From Onthophagus taurus (Eukaryota > Arthropoda > Insecta > Coleoptera > Scarabaeidae), in NCBI RefSeq assembly GCF_036711975.1, contig NC_091970.1, positions 5,897,501-5,961,500 on the forward strand: 64,000 nucleotides of DNA, in the 5' to 3' direction. The position numbers were made by a program, and so were the translations under genes. Positions 1-11,325 of this stretch are shown here, piece after piece. Within the stretch, counting starts at the first letter, position 1, and every line of letters begins with the position of its first letter. The notes under the pieces are model-generated. The model was given only the letters and a program-made list of their open reading frames with translations. It did not search any database and was not told the origin of the DNA.

Positions 1-239
1 CAAAGAAATTTCTTTGTCTCTATTATTAAATGGTTTCGATCGATTTCATTCAACATTAATCAAACTTTTCATAATATGTTATTTCGTTCCAAATTCATAA
101 ATTAATTTCTTATTTATTATATATTATTAAAAAGTACCATTAATATAGATTAGATATATTTCTTTCGGGGAAAAAAAATTTGTGTGCTTGAAATGTTTTA
201 GATGATTAAAGTAAAATGTCTTGAAGCAAAATTGTCATC

Positions 240-600
240 GATACTTTTGATGCAGGAACCTTCTTAATCTATGAATAAGGTCAGAGGACTGGATGGCTAA
301 GATGAAAAACCGTAAAGCTGTCAGCCAAAAATTTGAAATGGAAATGTGGAAATCAGGGCTGCGTTCTTAACCCTCTGCTGGTTAATCTTACATTACCCTA
401 AAATCTACTTTATGCGAATGACATCGTCCTTAACGCCAAGACTGCAACCGAGCTCCAGAACACACTTTAAAAAGTGTGGAAGTCAAGATGAGCGGACCAA
501 AAACGGAACACTTAGAAAACGGTTTTGGTCAAGGTTTAGCCACAATTTACGTATTTGGGATCTTCTACCTGGTGGACTAGCAAATCCAAAATCCTAAATG
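240..600 (+). mobile_element. LINE reverse-transcriptase remnant
   Basis: A decayed piece of a non-LTR retrotransposon RT. Reading across frames gives a 'GCVLNPLL'-like palm motif near 350-380, then 'LYANDIVL' near 408-435. The latter matches the catalytic YADD box of LINE RTs with one Asp replaced. It is followed by 'TATELQNTL', typical of the segment after the box. Stops and frame changes show it is inactive. Family (I/Jockey-like versus other) cannot be fixed from this length. Confidence 0.55.
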
Positions 601-639
601 AAAGTAATAAATCTAAACCGAGAACCAAAGACAAAATGT

Positions 640-970
640 CGTGCCCAACCCAACGCCTGTACTATTAAGCTATGTTGCATTTGATGTGGGACAGTGCAAG
701 TGCATAGTAGTTTCTAACTACTATGGTTATTACATTCTAGAAACGTGCCCTATTATGAGCTGAACTTATTTCTAAAATTTCATTTTCCTGGTGTTATGAT
801 ATCATGAAAAAAACTTAAACCAAAATTTTCCGCCATTTTTGAAGGCGCGTGGCTCCCCAGGGGAGTCGAAGTCACTCATAGTTCATATAAGAAAGTATCC
901 TTAAATTTTGCTAAAGAATCACTCCCTGAAATTTGGAAACGTCATTCAGATACACCTGTATATTGCGAGT
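640..970 (-). mobile_element. Fragment of the TIR element found at 41.3-43.3 kb
   Basis: Reading the minus strand, this stretch begins 'atacaggtgtatctgaatg' and continues through a run ending near 'cataatagggc'. It matches the left arm of the element at 41325-41640, including the 'ccgccattttt' segment and the repeat of 'aaagaatcactcc'. It is diverged and lacks a second terminus here, so it is a truncated copy of a non-autonomous element with ACAGG...-type ends. Confidence 0.6.
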
Positions 971-1077
971 TATATGAAACTCTCGGTATACGTAAACAAA
1001 CATAAACTCTTTATTTCTTGAGTTTAATAACACTTGTGTAGTGTTTAGATAATTATTAATACAAATATTATTATTAT

Positions 1078-1455
1078 ATTGATAATTTCCACATTTGATT
1101 TATAATCTATAACATAACCCAACTTTTTTGCATGTGTCAAACTTATACAATTTCCTCATGTAATATCACAAATAAATCATTTTTAATTAAAAAACCATGT
1201 CGAAATCTCAATTAAAAGAAGTGTAAGTACAAATATCATTACAATTACCATCTAATTATATTAACCCTCAATTTAAACATAACCTAAAAAAAAAATCTGT
1301 TTTTAGATTTGAAGTAGAATCAAAACACAGCGCTTTTTACACGGAAGGAAATGTAAAATGGCACGAAAATGATTTGTATTATTATGCTTTAACTCATATT
1401 TCGATTAGTTTCGTTAAAATTAGCTGAAGAAGAAGAAATTCACAATCTTGAAGTG
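1078..1455 (+). pseudogene. Truncated duplicate of the TBL3 5' end
   Basis: This repeats about 370 bp of the functional gene starting at about 1669: upstream sequence, ATG exon (1197-1222, 8 codons plus 2 nt), intron with GTAAGT donor, and the start of exon 2 (from 1307). The copy carries a small internal deletion around 1400 relative to the gene and reaches a stop at 1425-1427 after roughly 40 residues. It then runs into an inverted copy of sequence lying beyond the gene. Similarity is high, so the duplication is fairly recent. The promoter region is copied too, so it may still be transcribed. Confidence 0.82.
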
Positions 1456-1668
1456 ACATAATAGGACGTAACCTAACTTGTCAATTTTCTTTTAAACATA
1501 CTTATTGAAGCCTATTATTTGTAATCATATAATGAAACTTTTTGAAACTTTAATCATAAACTACTTATTTACCTTTTTACATAAACATAAAGCAATATTA
1601 ACATTTAAATTTAAAAATTAATTGGGGTACGTTCATAAAAGTTTGTTTAAGAACGTTTTGTATAACCC
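1456..1668 (-). repeat. Inverted copy of the 4958-5195 segment
   Basis: The reverse complement of this segment aligns with 4958-5195. Shared landmarks are 'ggcttcaataagta', 'gacaagttaggtta' and 'gaacgtaccccaattaatt'. Differences are scattered substitutions and small indels. It sits exactly between the truncated TBL3 copy and the intact TBL3 promoter, so TBL3 is flanked by an inverted pair about 3.3 kb apart. It may be a short non-autonomous transposon or the by-product of an inverted duplication. Confidence 0.75.
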
Positions 1669-1783
1669 ATAATTTCCACATTTGATTTATAATTTATAAC
1701 ATAACCCAACTTTTTTGCATGTGTCAAACTTATACAATTTTCTCATGTAATATCACAAATAAATCATTTTTAATTAAAAAACC

Positions 1784-4190
1784 ATGTCGAAATCTCAATT
1801 AAAAGAAGTGTAAGTACAAATATCATTACAATTACCACCTAATTATATTAACTCTTAATTTAAACATAACCTAAAAAATTTCTGTTTTTAGATTTGAAGT
1901 AGAATCAAAACACAGCGCTTTTTACACGGAAGGAAATGTAGAATGGCACGAAAACGATTTGTATTGTTATGCTTCAACTCACATTTCAGTTTTTGATACA
2001 GAGAAAGGATTAGTTTCGTTAAAATTAGCTGTTGAAGAAGAAATTCCGGATACGATTCACACATTCACAAAAAACGAAGATAAACTTGTGACTTGCCACC
2101 GTAGTGGGTTGCTGAAATTGTGGACGTTATCTGGGGATTTAGTTAAACAGTGGAGATGTTTACATAAAGGCCCGATTGCTCGGTTAAACCTAAAAGGGGC
2201 TACTTTACTTAGTGGAGGTTCCGATGGAGTTATTAGAGTGTGGAATTTAGAGTTTCAAGTGTGTCGGTTAGCTTTAAAGGGTTGTTTTGGAGTTGTCAAC
2301 GTCGTCGAATTCCATCCCATAAATAATCAAGTTTTCGCTTCAGGAGATGATGGAAAAATTAATTTATTTGATTTAGAAAGTGGTGGATTGATTAAAATTT
2401 TTAGTGGGCACTTTGCTAAGGTGACTTCGCTAAGTTTCCATTGCGACAATGAGCACTTTGTTAGTTCAGGGCGGGATAAAACGATTATTTTGTGGAATAT
2501 TAATAATGAAAAAGGATTAAAAACGATTCCAATTGCGGAAACGATTGAATCTGTAATTTGTTTACCAAGGAAGTTTAAAATTCCCAATTTTAAATGTAAT
2601 AAAGATATTGAGGAAGTTTTTGTGATAACCGGGGGAGATCGTGGAGCTATTCGAGTATGGAATATGAATAATTGCAAAGAAATTTATGTCCAAGAAAATT
2701 CTTTGGTTAATCCAAGTAATGATTTAGCGATTTTTAAAGTTATTTTTAACGAAAAATTGAAACAATTTTCTGTTATTACCGGCGATCGCAACATAATAAT
2801 TTACGATTTAAAAACGTTTAATTGTATCAAACAATTTGTTGGATTCTCCGATGAAATCTTAGATATAATTTATTTAGGAACAAACGACCAATATTTAATC
2901 GTAGCAACGAATTCAATCGATATAAAATTTTATGAAAACTCCACCATGAATTGCCGCTTATTAAAGGGCCACACAGATTTGGTTTTATCCTTAAATAAAT
3001 CGAGGGCAAATCCGAATTTGTTTGTTTCATCAGCTAAAGATAACTCGATAAGAGTTTGGGTTTTAAATGAAGAAATTCCAATTTGTATTGGGGTCGGAAC
3101 TCGGCACACCGCTTCCGTAACAACAATTGCATTAACATCAACTTTTATTGTATCAGGAAGTGAAGATACTTGCCTTAAAATTTGGGATATTCCCCAAAAA
3201 AATTCAAATACAACCTTAAACTGTCAAATAACCGAAGCGGCGCATCAAAAATGTATTAATTCAGTCGCAATTTCACCTAACGATAAAATAATCGCTTCAG
3301 CATCTCAAGATAAAACAGTTAAACTTTGGTCTTCGGATAATTTAGGGTTTTTAGGGTCCTTAAAAGGGCATAAACGAGGAGTTTGGAGCGTCCGATTCTC
3401 CCCCATCGATCAAGTTTTGTTATCATCATCCGCAGATTGTTCAATTAAATTATGGTCAATCGCTGAATTAAATTGTTTAAAAACGTTTGAGGGACACGAT
3501 TCGAGTGTACTTAGAATCGAATTTTTATCCCATGGAATGCAATTTTTAAGCTCAGGTTCTGATGGGTTATTAAAACTCTTTAACATAAAAACTTCGGAAA
3601 CTGTCGCAACGTTCGATGAACACTCAGGAAGAATTTGGGCTTTAGCCGTAAAAAAAGATGAATCGCAATTAATAACCGGCGGTGCCGATTCTTTACTATT
3701 AAAGTGGAAAGACGTAACTGAAGAGAAACGTTTAGAAAAACTCAAAGAACAAGAAGAATTCGCGTTACAAGAACAACAATTAATGAATTGCATGCAAAAC
3801 GAACAATTTTTAAAAGCGTTAAAGTTAGCGTTACGTTTAAACAAACCTTTTCAAGTTTTAAAAATCGTTGAAAATGTGATTAAAAAAGGTGAAAGTGGGT
3901 TAAGTGATGCTGTAATGGAGTTAAATGATGAGCAAAAGGAGCAGTTGTTGAAAGTTGCTGCTAATTGGAATACGAATAGTCGATTTTGTCAACCGGCCCA
4001 ATTAGTTTTGAATGTTTTATTGAATGAGTTGCAATCAGGGAGGTTTAAACCGGTTGGTTTAGGGGGGGTTTTAGAAGGGATTCTGCCATATACTGAAAGA
4101 CATTTTAATCGATTAACTCAAATGATGCAGGATTTACATTTTATTACTTATACGATTAATTGTATGCAACCTTATGCTAAAAATATGTGA
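1784..4190 (+). CDS. TBL3: Transducin beta-like protein 3 (UTP13), WD40 subunit of the SSU processome
   Basis: Two coding exons, 1784-1809 (donor GTAAGT) and 1892-4190, joined in phase to give 774 residues starting MSKSQLKEVFEVESKHSAF. Repeated WD units run through about residues 30-650, with GH...WD/WS-type endings such as 'SASQDKTVKLW', 'SSSADCSIKLW' and 'SGSDGLLKLF'. A C-terminal helical Utp13 domain (about 660-774) follows. In the family this protein belongs to the UTP-B subcomplex needed for 18S rRNA processing in the nucleolus. Length is close to animal TBL3 (about 800). The start is supported by the splice junction, since the longest single-exon frame begins 31 residues too late. A polyadenylation signal, AATAAA, follows at about 4190. 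Its 5' end has a truncated tandem copy just upstream. Confidence 0.93.
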
Positions 4191-4199
4191 ATAATAAAG

Positions 4200-4957
4200 A
4201 ATTTTTTTGTAATAATAAGTTTTTAGCTGACTTTCATCTCTTGATTAATTTATCTTATAAATAAATTCAGCTCTAAGGGCCGGTTGCACAATATCAGGAG
4301 AATAAAGATATTCCTTGTTGTACCACCCTGGTTCAAATTCGATGTCCGAATAGGCTAACTCGGAAACTATAAGAGATAGAAAAAAAGTAGCCTATTCGGA
4401 CATCGAATTTGAACCATCCTGTACAAACTATTTTTGTCGGTAAGATTGATGTCTGTATTGAAATAATTTAATTAAACTAACAATTTTATTATTAAGAATA
4501 GGAATGATGAGAGACAGCAATAACAATTATTACCAGTATCATTCTTTTAATTTAAAAAGTATAGATTCCAATTCGTGTTACTTATACTTTTAAATTTGCC
4601 GCTAAGAATTTTAAAAGTTGAAGTTTGTTCAGAATGACAGATGAAAACGTCATTTTAAAGTGATTTTTCGGTAAGGGTATAATAAAGTAATTATGGTATG
4701 ATTAAATAATTAGATTATAATTGACATTATAGCCTTGTTTCAGCTAACCAGCAGCTAACGTTATAACTGGTTGGAAGCTCATCAGATGCAATCTCACATG
4801 TCATATGATGCAGTGATTGTCAAATGTGGCGGCATTATTTGACAGGTGTAATTGCCATAGGTAATTTGTATATAAATATTATTTATTTAAAAGAAAGTTA
4901 ACGTGATAAAAATGTGTTATTTAATTTTATTATTCTTTTTTTAATAACTTAAATTAA
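4200..4957. repeat. Intergenic region with a perfect 28-bp hairpin (4330-4357/4388-4415)
   Basis: The arms 'ggttcaaattcgatgtccga...' at 4330-4357 and its exact reverse complement at 4388-4415 enclose a 30-bp loop. Weaker pairing continues outward. The left neighbour 'gggccggttgcacaa' resembles ends of PIF/Harbinger-like MITEs. It is probably a small MITE or the core of one. The remainder to 4957 is AT-rich, with no reading frame seen. Confidence 0.55.
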
Positions 4958-5195
4958 TTAAGTTGTACTACCAAAACGTTCTCAAACAAACATTTATGAA
5001 CGTACCCCAATTAATTTTTAAATTTAAATGTTAATATTGCTTCTTTTTGGTTTTGTGTTCTTGTAAAAAGGGTAATAACTAATTTATGATTTAAATTTCA
5101 AAAAGATTTATTAAATGATTGAAAATAAAAGGCTTCAATAAGTATTTTTAAAAGAAAAGTGACAAGTTAGGTTATGTCACTTCACAATTATGAAA
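4958..5195 (+). repeat. Right-hand member of the inverted pair flanking TBL3
   Basis: Inverted partner of 1456-1668. It ends a few bases before the LIN37 stop codon, so it overlaps the LIN37 3' UTR on the minus strand. If this is the original location, the upstream copy is a relocated and inverted piece of the TBL3-LIN37 intergenic region. Confidence 0.72.
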
Positions 5196-5207
5196 ACTTT
5201 TTAAACT

Positions 5208-6057
5208 TTATTCCCCTTCTTGAGCTTTATTATAAATCCTTTGCAAAATTTGTTTACTAACAGTATATCTATCCTCATTTTCAATTGCCGTTTTAATCCA
5301 TTTTTTCTTAATGTTTACCCAACGTTGCAAATGATTCCTTATTAAAACATCTTTAGCAACCGGTGGAGATTCCTCCTAAAACACATCAATTAAAATTTAA
5401 AAAAACCCTTTGTAGTAATTCTCACATAATTCAAATTAATTGTTTCTTTATTTTGTTGATACTCTGGATCGGGAGATGGAATTCTTGTAATAAACGGTTT
5501 AGAGGGATGTGGTAATCTTGTTACGTCCGTAATGTTATTGTTCATCCAATAAGAATTGTCTGGTTCTGGGCTTGAATTACGTCTTCTAAAATTATAATTA
5601 TGTAATGAATTATTACAATTAAAAAGATATTAAGTAATTTACTTGATAACTAATTGGGGATTTTTTGGTTGATTAGCCATCCAAGCCCTACAAATCGGGT
5701 ATAAAGGGGTGTCTTCTTGAAATCGAGCCAAATCAACGCTCCGATCAAACAGTTTCATAACATAAGTGTGATGAAAAACCGTTGGGGTTTTATCACTTTT
5801 TTTCTTCCGATCACTACAAATAAATAAATTAATAAATAATATTCTAAATAATTAATAAATTACAATTTTCTTGATCTATAACTCCTACTATCCTCGGAAG
5901 AATCAGTATCGGAATCACTCAACTCGGTGAGTTCTCGAAGCATTCCCTTCAACCTTCCTTTCGCCACCAAATACTCATCTCCCAAGATATTTTCTTCTTT
6001 TACTTCCACTTTAACGGGGCTACCGAAGGATGTTGATAATTTACGTTTTTTAGTCAT
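5208..6057 (-). CDS. LIN37: LIN37 / MIP40, MuvB (DREAM) complex subunit
   Basis: Four coding exons on the minus strand: 5864-6057, 5643-5813, 5426-5585 and 5208-5375. All have GT-AG junctions and consistent phase, giving 230 residues. The diagnostic LIN37 block '[12 protein letters not shown]' followed by '[15 protein letters not shown]' is split over exon 2. A Ser/Asp/Glu-rich stretch (about 45-60) precedes it. A basic, helical C-terminus 'RWVNIKKKW' follows. LIN37 is a core MuvB subunit that represses cell-cycle genes with E2F/RB-family proteins. Human LIN37 is about 246 residues, so the length fits. The 5' end faces a tandem repeat array (6.2-7.2 kb) that may share its promoter. Confidence 0.9.
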
Positions 6058-6229
6058 TTTTAAACGATTTATTTGGAAATGTTGCGTTGACAGTTAACAG
6101 CGTCTTTAACTTAACCTCAAAAAAGCAAAATTAATTAAACGTCACTAAAACTTATTTTTAATGATTTTGGTTAAAAACAAATTAAATTTTTTATTAACGA
6201 GTGTTTATAATAAATTATTTATTATTAAA

Positions 6230-7240
6230 AATACTAATTAAATAATTTTTTTGATTTGTAGTGATTTTTTGGTTTTTAAGGTTTTTTTGATCAAAAATCA
6301 AGTAATGTAGCGTTTTTCGTTTGTTTTTATTTTCGTTTTAGTTTAGTTTGTGTTTGTTATCAACAATAAGAACGTTTTATTCACGTAAAAAACTTAGTTA
6401 ATCGTTTAAAAAGTGTGTTTAGATCGTGATTTCATTATTTTATGGCAATTTATCAAGATTCCTTTTTATTTTCCGTGGTAAGTTCATTTTTATTATTTTC
6501 TAACCTAATTTGGGGAAGAGGTTAAATTAAAAAAAAATGTTTCAATTTTTTAATTAATAAGTGTTTATAATACATAATTTATTATTGCAAATATTAATCA
6601 AATTAATATTTAAATTAATTTAGGGATTTTTTGATTTTTAAAGTTTTCTCGATTTAGTTACAACTGAAGTTGCATTTTTCGTTTGTTTTTATTTTCTTTT
6701 TAGTTTTATTTGCGTTTGTTATCAACAATAAGAACGTTTTATTTACGTAAATAACTTAATTAATCGTTTAAAAAGTGTGTTTAGATCGTGATTTCATCAT
6801 TTTATGGCAATTTATCAAGATTCCTTTTTATTTTCCGTGGTAAGTTCATTTTTATCATTTTCTAACCTAATTTGGAGAAGAGGTTAAATTAAAAAAAAGT
6901 CTTTAAAATTTTTAATTAATAAGTATTTATAATACATTATTTATTATTGCAAATATTAATCAAATTAATATTTAAATTAATTTAGGGATTTTTTGACATT
7001 TAGGGATTTTTTGATTTTTAAAGTTTTCTCGATTTAGTTACAACTGAAGTTGCGTTTTTCGTTTGTTTTTATTTTCTTTTTAGTTTTATTTGTGTTTGTT
7101 ATCAACAATAAGAACGTTTTATTTACGTAAATAACTTAATTAATCGTTTAAAAAACGTGTTTTCATCAGTTTCCTTTTTATTTTCCGTGGTAAGTTGATT
7201 TTTATTATTTTCTAACCTAATTTTGGGGAAAGGGTTAAAA
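6230..7240 (+). repeat. Three tandem ~355-bp units, each with a first-exon-like block and splice donor
   Basis: Units repeat with spacings of about 362 and 350 bp, judged from the donor sites at 6478, 6840 and 7190. Each contains 'cgtttgtttttatttt', 'gtttgttatcaacaataaga' and 'ttttccgtg|gtaagtt'. Units 1 and 2 also carry an ATG (6442, 6804) opening the in-frame peptide MAIYQDSFLFSV up to the donor. In unit 3 that part is deleted. This looks like a tandemly amplified promoter plus first exon, divergent from LIN37. No matching downstream + strand exon was found nearby, so the transcript it would belong to is unknown. Confidence 0.72.
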
Positions 7241-7284
7241 TTGAAAAAGCTTTAATAAAAAATAAATAACATTTATTTTATAAA

Positions 7285-10200
7285 CTAATCGAGTTCCTTA
7301 TCGTCCCAACTCGAATGACAATCATTTTCAACACTCCAATATTCCTCCAAATTATTATAAACTTTTTCGGATTTATCATTGTAATTAAGAGCTTCGCAAG
7401 CTCGGCAATAATGAAACGAATTGCTTTGAAAGTAACCGTGCTCGTTGTGTATTTCAAAATCTTTCAACCAAGAAAAATATTTAAAGAGATCTTCAGTGGT
7501 GTGGTTTAAGTACTTGATGTAATCGGCTAAAGCTTGGGGGCTTGCAAAATTTTCGGTGTTGATGTAAGAACCAGGTGGGAGTAAGGTGCTATAACTTCGT
7601 TTATTGGCCCCCATTACAATCGGAATCGATTTTTTATGATAAGCGTTCCACCAAAGCTTTTCTGTTATATACTCATCACAATTTGAATTTTCAAAGGACA
7701 AATAAAACATGTAATTATCCAATTTATGGCAATCGGTTCCGAAATGGCCGGGGCATTTTAACGTTCCACATCCCCCATAAGTATCAACATCAATATAATT
7801 TTGTAAAGCCTTTACATATTGCCATCGATGATTTTTCGAGCCACAATTTGATCCCATAACGCTTATTAAAACATCGCTTCGTTTTTTTCGTCTCCACTCC
7901 ATAAAATGACTGGCCAAATCAATTTTATTACTGTCTTTACGCAAAGTTGTCCTTCCGTAAGGTACAGGAATATCCGCATTCATCCGATAAGTCATCGACC
8001 AATTAAATACCCCATTATAGTCTTTCAATTTCGTGTGGGAACTTAGGAATGTATGGTAAGGACTCTCATCGGTTAAAAAAGCCCATCTTTGCCATCGCGG
8101 TCTTTTGGTTAACGGGGGAAGATCTTGGACGTCTTTCGTTCGGTGCAAATGAATAATTACTAAATCGGAAATGTCTAAATCTTTTTCGTTGTAAGTTAAC
8201 TTGCAGTTTTTTACGCTGCATTCCCTAAATGGATCGTGTTTTGTGTTTGTGTAGTGATAAATGTGGCGCTTTTCGATGGTTGGGCCATATTTCCATACTA
8301 AAATTGTGTATTGTTTATCTAAGTTTGGGTTTGTTGGTGGAGTTTCTTCGAAGAATAAAATTTTTCCTAGTTTTGATAAATGTTGCTTCTTGATATGTAA
8401 CAAAAGATAAAGGTTAATTAATAATTAGGTTATATTTATGTTTTGTAAAATAACATTGTTAAATTAAAAATAATTTCAAATATCTAGGAGTAAATCCCTC
8501 TCGGGAGGTTTGTCTTTCGTAGTCTTTGTGGAAAAAATTGGGGTCTTACCCCTGAATATTGTACTGGGTCTATGTGACTATGGTTAGATTTATGATCACA
8601 TACGGAGCGGCAGAATAGTATAGGGAAGCCCGACACACTTCAGTTATCAGTAAACTTTCACGAATTCAACGAGTAACTGGATTGGCAATCTCTTGTGCGA
8701 TAAGCACAAAGCCAACTCTAGCAATGCATGTGTCTGCTTGGCCTATTTGATATTGTACTATCAATGTCATCAGATTTGACGGGATCACTACCAGTGATTA
8801 ATGCTCGATAGTCTCGATACCATTGTACTACCTGGTTCAGGTAGATATTTGCATGTTTATTTTGCAGAAGAGGTCGGGGCTTCGGATTAAGCAAGCTTAC
8901 AGTATGGGTACGTACTATACTGTATTCCAGGCGGGAGTATTTGCTATTGATATGGGTGCTAAAATCCTTCTTGAGAGAGAGTTGAAGAATATGGCATTAC
9001 GGTTTCTCTCAGGCAATCAAGCCGCTCTCCAGGCGCTGCTGGCTGTGAAAACAGTGTGGGCTCTGGTTAATTTATTTATTTATCTCATGTAGTTATAGAA
9101 ATAGGTCGAACCCAATAACACTGTACCACATACAACCAATTGTATACAAATAAAATGACAGTTCACAATAATAATAATGAATTATTAGCTCGAGACAACA
9201 TACCAACTGTAGCAAAGAGCAGTTTTTTAAATGCATAGAAAGAATGTTGAAATAGATCTATGTTAAGACGATTTGCTGATCTTGCCATTCTCAATAAAGG
9301 AGAGTTTTGACAGGCATTTGTTCTAAGAGTAGGTGTCATAAATAGAAAGTCAAAGCGAAGTAGTCTCGGAGGAACATGAACACATTTAGAACCAACAAGC
9401 ATTGGAGAATCACACTTGTTGTTCATAAGTTTGTAAAAATATAAAATATCCCACAAAAGCGACGCGACGCTGGTTGAGGGTTAACATATGAAAAGAAGTG
9501 CAAATTGGTCCATAATCAATGTATTGAACGGAAAATTTAAAGCAAAGGTATTTGAGGAATTTAGATTGAATACGTTCAATTCTAGATTTATACGAGAGAT
9601 ACTGAGGATTCCAAATGACACTGCAAAAGTTAAGTGTGCCGTAGACATAGGGATTCCACAGATGACAAGCCATAATATCAAAACAATAAGGGGGACTGAA
9701 CAGTTAGTGTAAGCCGCCCACACACATCTAACAGTTTTTCTGTTGCTGAATTTACATGTTTTAGAGAAATTAAAGCCCATTCATCAAGACTTATCTGGTA
9801 ATAAGGTGCTCGAACGTTGCAACACTGTAATAACGAATTCAAACTAATTTTGAAGATCATGGATGTGATGGTAGTACAAATTAGTCAATAAGCAGAATAG
9901 CAAGCTGAAGGTCGCAACGAAATCCGCATTATTCGAGCAGAAAGGCGTTCCTCCGATTTTGCAAGAAACTTTTGTTTGTCTTTTCTACACTTCATCTTTT
10001 TAGCGCTAACACTATAAAGGACTTGTATAGATACAAAGTGACTCTGATTATGGTGATAATGAAAATAGTGGTATTAAACTTATTACAAATTTGGAATTGT
10101 AACAAGCATGGAATAACTAAAAAGTAACAATATAGTTTAGGAGATTACTGATGATGAAAGAATAGGCTCCGAAACTAGTATTTTGAAACACTTTTAACTT

Positions 10201-10391
10201 ACGATTTCATGTGGAACTTGCCTCCAATTAGAATCAATTTGTAACGAATAAGGTATTAGGACATTGTCAGTTCCATAAAATAAGCGTTCTTCCTCATTGG
10301 TTAAATTTCGTTCGCCCCAATTAAAATCGAAAATCATGGCAGTTATTACAAATACTGATAGGATTAAGGCAAGTCGTTTTAACATCTGCAT
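7285..10391 (-). CDS. Alpha-1,3-fucosyltransferase (GT10), type II Golgi protein
   Basis: Coding exon 1 is 10203-10391 (63 codons, MQMLKRLALILSVFV..., donor GTAAGT). Coding exon 2 is 7285 to about 8388 or 8385 (367-368 codons; the acceptor is one of two adjacent AAG sites, both in phase). Residues about 7-22 form the single signal anchor. The GT10 hallmark 'FYLSFENSNCDEYITEKLWW' followed by 'IPIVMG' is intact, as is 'SVMGSNCGSKNHR'. A cysteine-rich C-terminus 'CRACEALNY' is present. It transfers fucose from GDP-fucose to N-glycans in the Golgi. Whether it is the core FucTA type or a FucTC-like paralogue is not settled. ATG 10391 was chosen because a likely acceptor (TTTTGTTGCAG) lies just upstream, at about 10405. 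The intron holds two LINE fragments. Confidence 0.85.
8480..9075 (+). mobile_element. LINE fragment: RT C-terminus and RNase H
   Basis: Inside the fucosyltransferase intron and antisense to it. Around 8585-8740 broken frames give 'ITYGA', 'SRIQRVTGLAIS' and 'KPTLAMHV', the conserved region after the RT of I/Jockey-type LINEs. Around 8870-9060 a frame gives 'YTVFQAGVFAI' and 'LSGNQAALQALL', which match the RNase H domain ('TVFQAEIFAI', 'SDSQAALKAL'). The presence of RNase H argues for an I/R1-like clade. Stops and frame changes make it inactive. Confidence 0.65.
9160..9890 (-). mobile_element. Second LINE fragment: post-RT region
   Basis: Minus-strand frames give 'FCSVIWNPQYLSYKSRIERI' with 'QSKFLKYLCFK' (about 9500-9630), then 'FYKLMNNKCDSP' and 'SANRLNIDLFQHSF' (about 9170-9440). 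This is the familiar C-terminal region of Jockey/CR1-type LINE ORF2 ('EYCSVIWNP..RIESVQKKFLRF..YKIINN'). It lies in the fucosyltransferase intron in the same orientation as the gene, and is broken into at least three frames. Confidence 0.65.
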
Positions 10392-10439
10392 TATGGACCC
10401 ATCTGCAACAAAATACCCGTCATTAACTAACACACTTCT

Positions 10440-11325
10440 TAACTAACTAAATAAAATTTTGAAAATAAAAAATTAATTACTCAAAAACTTACCTAAAACA
10501 TTTCATTTTCTGTTTCAACTAATAATTATTATAATTTAACCGCAACTTGCAGTTTTGATAAACAAAACGCGATAACTCATTTTATTACTGTTTATTTCGA
10601 GATTAAGGTTTTCCTTCAAACAAATTTTGTTTTAATTAAAACGTGTTTTTGTTCTCGAATTGTATTCAACGACTGTTTTGGGGGAGTTAATATTTAGGAA
10701 TGAAAGAACCGCACCGAGTTGAATTATAAAATCAATACTCGCTTCATCCAGTTACGTCACATTCTATGAATGAAATCCACTGATGTGAGAATATTCTCTT
10801 TTGATGATAGGGATTCGATGTTTATTTATAACTTATCTCAGATTTTATTTAGGTTAAATAATTTTTTTGTTTAAGTACAGTAAAATCTCGATATAAGTTC
10901 TTGGTTTTCAATAATAACATATTATTTAGAAACCGAACCAGTCCGAGGCAGCCAGAACTTAAAATAAAGTTTCCTTTAATTGTAGTTCAATAAAAATATA
11001 CCACGTTCTAACGTTCAATAACAACTTAAACTAGCCTCACAGTGGGGTGAAACGCTGTTTTGCTGGCCAAAATCTATTTTATCAAACATTTCATTATCTT
11101 CGCTAGTTTTTTTGCTAGATTTTCTTTTGTATAAGACTGCTAGTTAATGAATAATTTATGTTTGAGTAGACATATCGTTGTGAACTAAATCTACCTACGA
11201 CTAGAGTTTGGTATCAAAAGATTCCCCATTTAATGTAGAATCTGCTCATAAAGTGTGAAAGTGATATGTGAATTTTTCCATCGATTGTTATTTAGCTACA
11301 ACGCAAAAAGAAAAATTAAATAAAA
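10440..11325. other. Upstream/intronic region of the fucosyltransferase gene
   Basis: AT-rich DNA between the first coding exon and the foldback repeat. No open frame, RNA gene or clear promoter element is recognised. A probable 3' splice site for exon 1 lies at about 10405, implying further 5' noncoding exon(s) upstream on the minus strand. Confidence 0.4.
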
